Assembly (NCBI GenBank): GCA_023213395.1
Contig: CM041465.1
Span: 112,909,741 to 112,973,740 of the forward strand
Origin: Cycas panzhihuaensis
Taxonomy: Eukaryota; Cycadophyta
Reading direction: 5' to 3'
DNA length: 64,000 nucleotides
A model generated the notes under the pieces. It was not told the DNA's origin, did no database searches, and saw only the letters and a program-made list of their open reading frames with translations. Position numbers and translations under genes: made by a program. Below are positions 59,301 to 64,000 of this stretch, in pieces; position 1 is the stretch's first letter; every line of letters starts with the position of its first letter.

Positions 59301-60545
59301 CATCCCTCCATCCACTAGTTAATAGCAAATGGTATAAGGATATTATACAATACCTTACCCAATAATAATATCCTCATAATTCTAGCAATAAAGTAAAGTC
59401 ACACATTAGAGCTACTGTAAGGTAATACTTCCTCATACAGGAGGTGTTGTATAAGAGATCCTTCAATGGAGCCCTCCTCTATTATATCAATCTTGATGAA
59501 GTAAATAAAATCCTCCATGAGTGTCATAGTGGAATTTGTAGAGGCCATTCTAGGGGCTAATCCATGGCCCAAAGGATCCTTGAAATGGGTTACTATTGGT
59601 AGTCTCTTATCAAGGATACCCACACCTATGCATAATGTTACCACAAGTTCCAAGAGCATGCTAATGTGATCCACTCACCTTTCGAGGCCCTACATCCTAT
59701 CATCTCCCCATGGCCTTTTTCCCAATGGAGATTAGACCTCATCAGAGCCATCACTCCACCTTCATCATTGTAATATAAATTTATCCTAACCGCAATAGAA
59801 TACTTTACCAAATGGGCTGAAGCAATCCCATTAACCTCTACTACTAGTAAGATAATTATCACTTTTATTTACCTATATATTATCTATCAATTCAGAGTCC
59901 TAGACATCTTAATCATAGACAATGGCATACCTTTTCATAATAAAGAGATGGACAAACTTTGTGAGAAATTCAAGATATCTCACAAGACTTCATCTCCCTA
60001 CTACCCCCAAGCCAATGTCCAAATTGAATCATGTAATAAAACTCTTATTAATATTTTAAAGAAGATAGTTGCCCAATCCCAAAAATATTAGCACCTTTAG
60101 CTTCATTCTGCCATGTGGGCATATCATACTTCTATTCACACTGCAATAGGGATGAACCTATTCTCTCTTATATACAAGACCAAAGCAGTTCTCCCCCTAG
60201 AAATTGAGATCCCCTCTTTGAGAGTTTTCCTTAAGGGTCTAGTTGATGAGGAGTCGTACTGCCAGGCTTGCCTCTTAAACCTTGAAGCCCTAAATGAGAA
60301 ATGCTTGGCAGCATACCAAGCAAATCTCATGTCTAAGCCAAAGGCATGAAGGATATATGATAAATGTCTATGTCCTCACTCTCTAAACCTTGGGAAACAA
60401 GTCCTCAAACTAGAGTACCTCCATGATTGCCTATCTAAATTTAGCCCTAAATGGGTGGGTCCCTTCATTGTTCTTAAGATCCTTGACAATGATGTGTATA
60501 GAATAGTGTAAATGGTAAGTTCCTAAAGAAATCCTATGTGTAATC
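59300..60545 (+). pseudogene. TatC integrase remnant
   Basis: The zinc domain shows HECHSG and CHKFQEHANVIHSP in HHCC arrangement. Core: RLDLIRAITPP (first Asp, about 59726), IIDNGIPFHNKEM (second Asp, about 59915), ANVQIESCNKTL (Glu, about 60013), so the D-D-E triad is intact. 60113-60349 is open through FSLIYKTKAVLPLEIEIPSL. FSPKWVGPFIVLKILDNDVY at about 60435-60500 is the GPF/Y C-terminal module. No chromodomain. Stops and at least one frameshift. Confidence 0.9.
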
Positions 60546-60650
60546 CCTTCTGCATATGAGTAGAATAGACACTTTTTCTTCCCTCCAAAATGAACCCAAA
60601 CTACCTCTTACATGCTTCGTTATACCTTCACATTAGTGGAATGATGCATG

Positions 60651-61550
60651 TTTAGATCTTGGGCCACTTCGTATGTTGATAAGAAAGCTATTCCCCTTTT
60701 CAAAGGAGCTACCTACCCCTCACTTCAACCATAAAGCACCTCCTTTTATTTGAATATTAGAATTTATTCATTTATATCAATTTGATGCCACTTGTGTGGT
60801 TAGGGTTCCATCCAAGGATGTGACTTAGTTTTGCTTATGAGTGTAAGTTACTACTTGGAAAAGCCCTTGGGGATAATCTATATCCCCCTCTTTTATTGAT
60901 CCTTGGGGTATCTGTACCTACCTTATTACTTTCTTATTAGGGTCTCCATGTCCCATCTGAGGGACATGCATGATCACTTGGCCCTAGTCTTATGTGAAGC
61001 CACCTTCACAAAGGGCAATCATGTGTTCTTAGTGTGAGTGCATGCTACATAAAAGAAAGCATCCCAACTATAAGCATCCATATGCACAACATAATCTAAA
61101 TCAATCTATTCTATGATCTCTATATCCATACATCCATAATCAACAAAATAAGTGAAATATATTAAAATAGGGTACCAATGTAGCCCCTATATATATACAA
61201 AATAAATAATGATACAAAGAGTTGGCACCATGTGCTTAAGGAATCTACAATCCTTGCAGGAGGTAAGTATAATTATACATCCATGTATGAAAAGGAATAC
61301 CCTAGAGGTTCGAAGCTTTCCTCTATCAAAATCTATGGTACAATGGATATATGAGACTGCCATACCCTCTTGGGGTATCCTCTCCTAGCCCATCTGCTCC
61401 CTCGCCTAGGGATCACATACCTCCTAGACTCCTCCTCCTCCTTTACTACAAGGTTCCAACCTTACTCTACTCGTCCCTCACCCTCCTCCTTATCTCCTAA
61501 CTCCTCTCTAGGGGTGTCAATTACCTTGCCTTCCTCCTCATAACTCCCTT
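60651..61550. other. No gene recognised after integrase
   Basis: About 0.9 kb with no supported coding or repeats. The minus strand from 61380 to 61550 is rich in Arg, Glu and Gly codons and may be the tail of the antisense pseudogene beside it. Confidence 0.35.
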
Positions 61551-62373
61551 AGTAGATGGAGTGGTATGGGTCACTGATATAATTGCCTACTATGAGGAGA
61601 TCTAGAGATGTCATTGCCACCAACTGCTTAACATATGATGGATCCCCTGCACTTCTAAACTAAGTTTTCCATTTGTGCACCATTAGAGCATAAGTTGATA
61701 TGGGCTAAGGACCTATCATTAGAGCCACTCCATGGAATTGGTCAAAGAACTAGAACTAAAGAAGGATGCATAATGATAGTCTTCTTCATCCAACTCTCCT
61801 AATCTAATTGTGTTGGGTAGTAAGATTGGCCACTATTAGAGTGGCCTAGTTGAATTGCTCCCCCTGCTTGCACCTCTATACTATCTCCATCCATTCTCTT
61901 AGGATATCTCTATAATTTTATTTATGGGAGATCCAGAACATAATGGTAAATACAATCACCTTCCTCACGTGAGAAATCTTAGACAGAATAATCATCATCA
62001 AGGGTATCCCCCTTTGGCCCTAATGACCCTAACCAGTGAAAAATCTAGCTACCTCATGATGAGCAACATCCATACTAGGAAGGGTACCCAATGCTATTAG
62101 TGCACCCTTATCTGGTACCCCAAAGATCCTCCTGACATCTTTAGGAGTCACAGTGACATCCCCTACCTGAGGGAAATTGAATACATGGCAACTACAATCC
62201 TAATGGGAGATAACATCCACTAGGAGAGCCTAATCTAATACATACTAAAGTGTTTGAATGATCTTCTCTAGCTTACATCATAGTAGAATAGCCCTCTCTA
62301 GCCTCTCTAGAAGATCTATAAAATTGACCTTCACTCTACCAACATTCTTATAGTTGTCAATCATGATAATAAC
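61551..62373 (-). pseudogene. Antisense plant-mobile-domain-like pseudogene
   Basis: Reading the minus strand from the ATG at 62364: MIDNYKNVGRVKVNFIDLLE, then after stops CHVFNFPQVGDVTVTPKD, VRRIFGVPDKGALIALG, SMDVAHHEVARFFTG, ISHVRKVIVFTIMFW, FDQFHGVALMIG, YALMVHKWKT, VKQLVAMTSLDLLIVGNY. The F-x-x-P-x-G-[DE]-x-T-x-T-x-x-D-V-x-x-[IL]-[FL]-G-[VL]-P pattern is that of the plant mobile domain (aminotransferase-like), known both in host MAIN/MAIL1-type proteins and in plant transposons. A good splice acceptor (TTTTTGCAG|G at about 62373-62382 on the complement) precedes the ATG. Frame largely continuous with about ten stops. Family call is by pattern only; another transposon ORF of this fold is possible. 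Confidence 0.45.
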
Positions 62374-62519
62374 CTGCAAAAATAATAAAGACTCAACATC
62401 AGTTAGCTAGTCTCCACTCTACTAACTAGAGATTCTCTCAAATCACTAAAAGCAAGAAAAACTACCCATAAATCAATAAAATTTCTAAGTTCTTCTTTTT
62501 TCTAGTTATTAGACATGGT

Positions 62520-62635
62520 ACCATTAATATATTTGTAGTACTATGAATATCTTAGTAGGCCTCGTGGGCCCACCTCCACCCCATGAGGAAGTTCATGGCA
62601 CTATGAATAAGTTTATGGTCCCATGGCTTTCCCTA
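62520..62635. repeat. Minisatellite-like units related to those in Tat LTRs
   Basis: Units such as GTACTATGAATATCTTAG and GCACTATGAATAAGTTTA recur, resembling those in LTR-A at 20283-20385. They hint that an LTR-related segment, perhaps inverted, lies here; the alignment beyond the units is weak. Confidence 0.4.
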
Positions 62636-62639
62636 GCAA

Positions 62640-63570
62640 AAATTAAAAAAAAAAGCAAGAAAAATAAAATAAAAAATTATTTTTGTGGACTTTGGCTAGT
62701 CCACTAGGACCAAGGCTTCTTAATGCCCTAGTCTAGCCCCTCCAAGGTCCTCAAATAGGTCCTACAGGCCTAATTTGTCCATTAAAATCCTAAAAATATA
62801 ATAAAAGGCATTAATGATTAAAATCATAAATGAAGGGCTAAGGCATAAATCGACATACTAGATCAGGGCTATCACCATCTCTCACTCCTAGACTTGAGAA
62901 CTCTCTCCATTCAATGATCTAATGGTCAAATCTCCTTCATTGAGCATGTAATAGGGAGATGAAGTTGGGTGCTAAACATGAAAAGCTTCTAAATCGTACA
63001 TGGATGCGTGAAAATGAATTTTATTTTCACCTCTCAACCCCCTTTTATATGTGAAGCCTATTGGGGCACTTAACCCTCTTTCCACCATGGAAAAGCCACT
63101 AGGACCATCTCTTCCAACTTATCTCTAATTCCTTTAGGGCCTAGGCCTAGTTCTGCTCATAAATACACCTTTCTTTCACTCTTTTGTGAATTCATGATGT
63201 CCTTTTGGCTCTACATGAGCCCTTTTTTTCCTCTTTTCTAGTTGCCCAAAATAGTACTAGTGTTTATACTCCACAAGTTACTTTTGACACACTAGCCCCA
63301 TTTTTATGATCATTTTAGCTCATTAGGGCTCTTGATGAGAGTTTCCCCCTTACTTTAGCCTCCTTGTTGGTCCTGTACCAACTTTGCGACCTTGTAGTTG
63401 GCCTAATTCCCTTATGACTCTTCTTCTTCCATAAGGTGAGCCCTCTACTAGCCTAGTAGCCTACTTGTAGGGCTATTCTATCTGCTTATAGAACCCCTTT
63501 TGAGTTGTCGTAAGTAGTTAAGACTTGCCTCTCTATCTTTCTTTTACTCTACACACTCCCTATCTACTCT
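62640..63570. other. No gene recognised
   Basis: Pyrimidine-rich patches and short A runs; no ORF or domain I can support. Phrases such as CTAGTCTAGCCCC and CTCTCACTCC are reminiscent of LTR-B in plus reading near 47960-48120, a weak hint of inverted LTR-derived sequence. Confidence 0.3.
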
Positions 63571-63573
63571 TTT

Positions 63574-64000
63574 TATGAGTCCTATCTCTCATCCTATGCC
63601 ATTTCTCTCCTTATTTATACTGATGGTGGTAGTTGTGGCAACCTGAGACCCTTTGCAGTTGCTTGGATAATCTATGATCCTTCTAGATATGACCTCATAC
63701 ATTTCAGGATATACCTACCCAAGGCCACGAACAATGAAGTGGAGTACATTACCATTATAGAGGGCCTCATCGATGTACTTCACTTCTACCATGGCCCTAT
63801 TGTTATATTCTATGACTCTTAAATTATAGTATCACAATTGACTCAGGTCTATCGAGTCCTTTGCCCTTAATTGAGGTCCCTCACCTTAACCACTGGGTTA
63901 CTCTTGTCTTCCTTTCCTATGGTAGACATTTGGCATATCTCTCACCATCAAAATGCTGAAGCAGATAGCCTAGTTTGCCTCATTATTGAGTGTCATCTTC
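63574..64000 (+). pseudogene. Archaeal-like RNase H domain (second RNase H), cut by the window end
   Basis: One frame from 63574 reads SYAISLLIYTDGGSCGN (63616), FAVAWIIYDPSRYDLIHFRI, YLPKATNNEVEYITIIEGLI, GPIVIFYDS, then stops at 63820 and 63868, and resumes IWHISHHQNAEADSL. The acidic residues of the RNase H fold are all present: Asp in YTDGG, Glu in NNEVEY, Asp in FYDS, Asp in AEADSL. The TNNE.EY and DS boxes are those of the archaeal-like RNase H (aRNH) acquired by Tat-lineage Gypsy elements, distinct from the Gypsy RNase H at 58.8 kb. The stop at 63820 replaces the usual Gln (CAA to TAA). Confidence 0.8.

Larger units (their letters stand above)
51313..60650 (+). mobile_element. TatC: Tat/Athila-like Ty3/gypsy element, 5' part
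   Basis: LTR-C (51313-54502) is followed in order by gag, protease, a conserved unknown segment, RT, RNase H and integrase, all plus strand. Integrase boxes (FSLIYKTKAVLPLEIEIPSL) and RNase H boxes (YPPIEKECLALV) are of Tat/Athila type. I find no 3' LTR in the window. The cargo at 60650-64000 may belong to the same element, whose 3' LTR would then lie beyond the window. Confidence 0.85.

Overview
This window is plant nuclear DNA made almost entirely of nested, decayed LTR retrotransposons. I found no host gene, tRNA, rRNA, CRISPR array or organelle segment. The retrotransposon lineages are plant-type (Ty1/copia; a Ty3/gypsy chromovirus with a chromodomain; a Tat/Athila-like Ty3/gypsy with LTRs over 3 kb). 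The coding remnants are riddled with in-frame stops that mostly look like C-to-T or G-to-A changes. A large, repeat-rich genome that removes DNA slowly would fit, for example a gymnosperm, but the species cannot be fixed from this sequence.

Layout, left to right. 267-7837 is a minus-strand Copia element (CopA; candidate 5-bp target duplication CTTTA) sitting in the LTR of an older, deleted minus-strand Copia (CopB, 7838 to about 9620). 10460-15792 is a plus-strand Copia element (CopC; target duplication TAAGA), nested in the 3' LTR of a minus-strand Copia (CopD). CopD has been cut into pieces: RNase H and RT at 15793-17233, the RT start and integrase at about 25450-26346, integrase and protease at 32522-33132, protease at 33779-33910, and the gag zinc knuckle at 40351-40599. 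The things inserted into CopD are a Tat-like block (17234 to about 25445: a plus-strand LTR next to an inverted gag-pol), a plus-strand Copia element (CopE, 26347-32521; ATTAG), a solo LTR of the CopC family (33133-33778; TTATC), and a plus-strand chromovirus (GypA, 33911-40350; GCCTT/ACCTT). A minus-strand chromovirus (GypB, 40600 to about 47127) follows.

47158-50334 and 51313-54502 are two Tat-like LTRs arranged head to head around a 978-bp spacer that holds a gag-like remnant. The right-hand LTR leads into a plus-strand Tat-like gag-pol (54.5-60.6 kb: gag, protease, a conserved unknown segment, RT, RNase H, integrase). Beyond integrase lie an antisense plant-mobile-domain-like pseudogene (about 61.55-62.37 kb) and, at the window edge, a second RNase H of the archaeal-like type (63.57-64.0 kb). 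This cargo region is the most unusual part of the window.

Nothing here looks able to move by itself. Most elements have mutated catalytic residues and all have broken frames. GypA is the best preserved: two identical-length 341-bp LTRs, a perfect 12-bp primer site, and a gag-pol that needs only one frameshift correction plus its stop codons.
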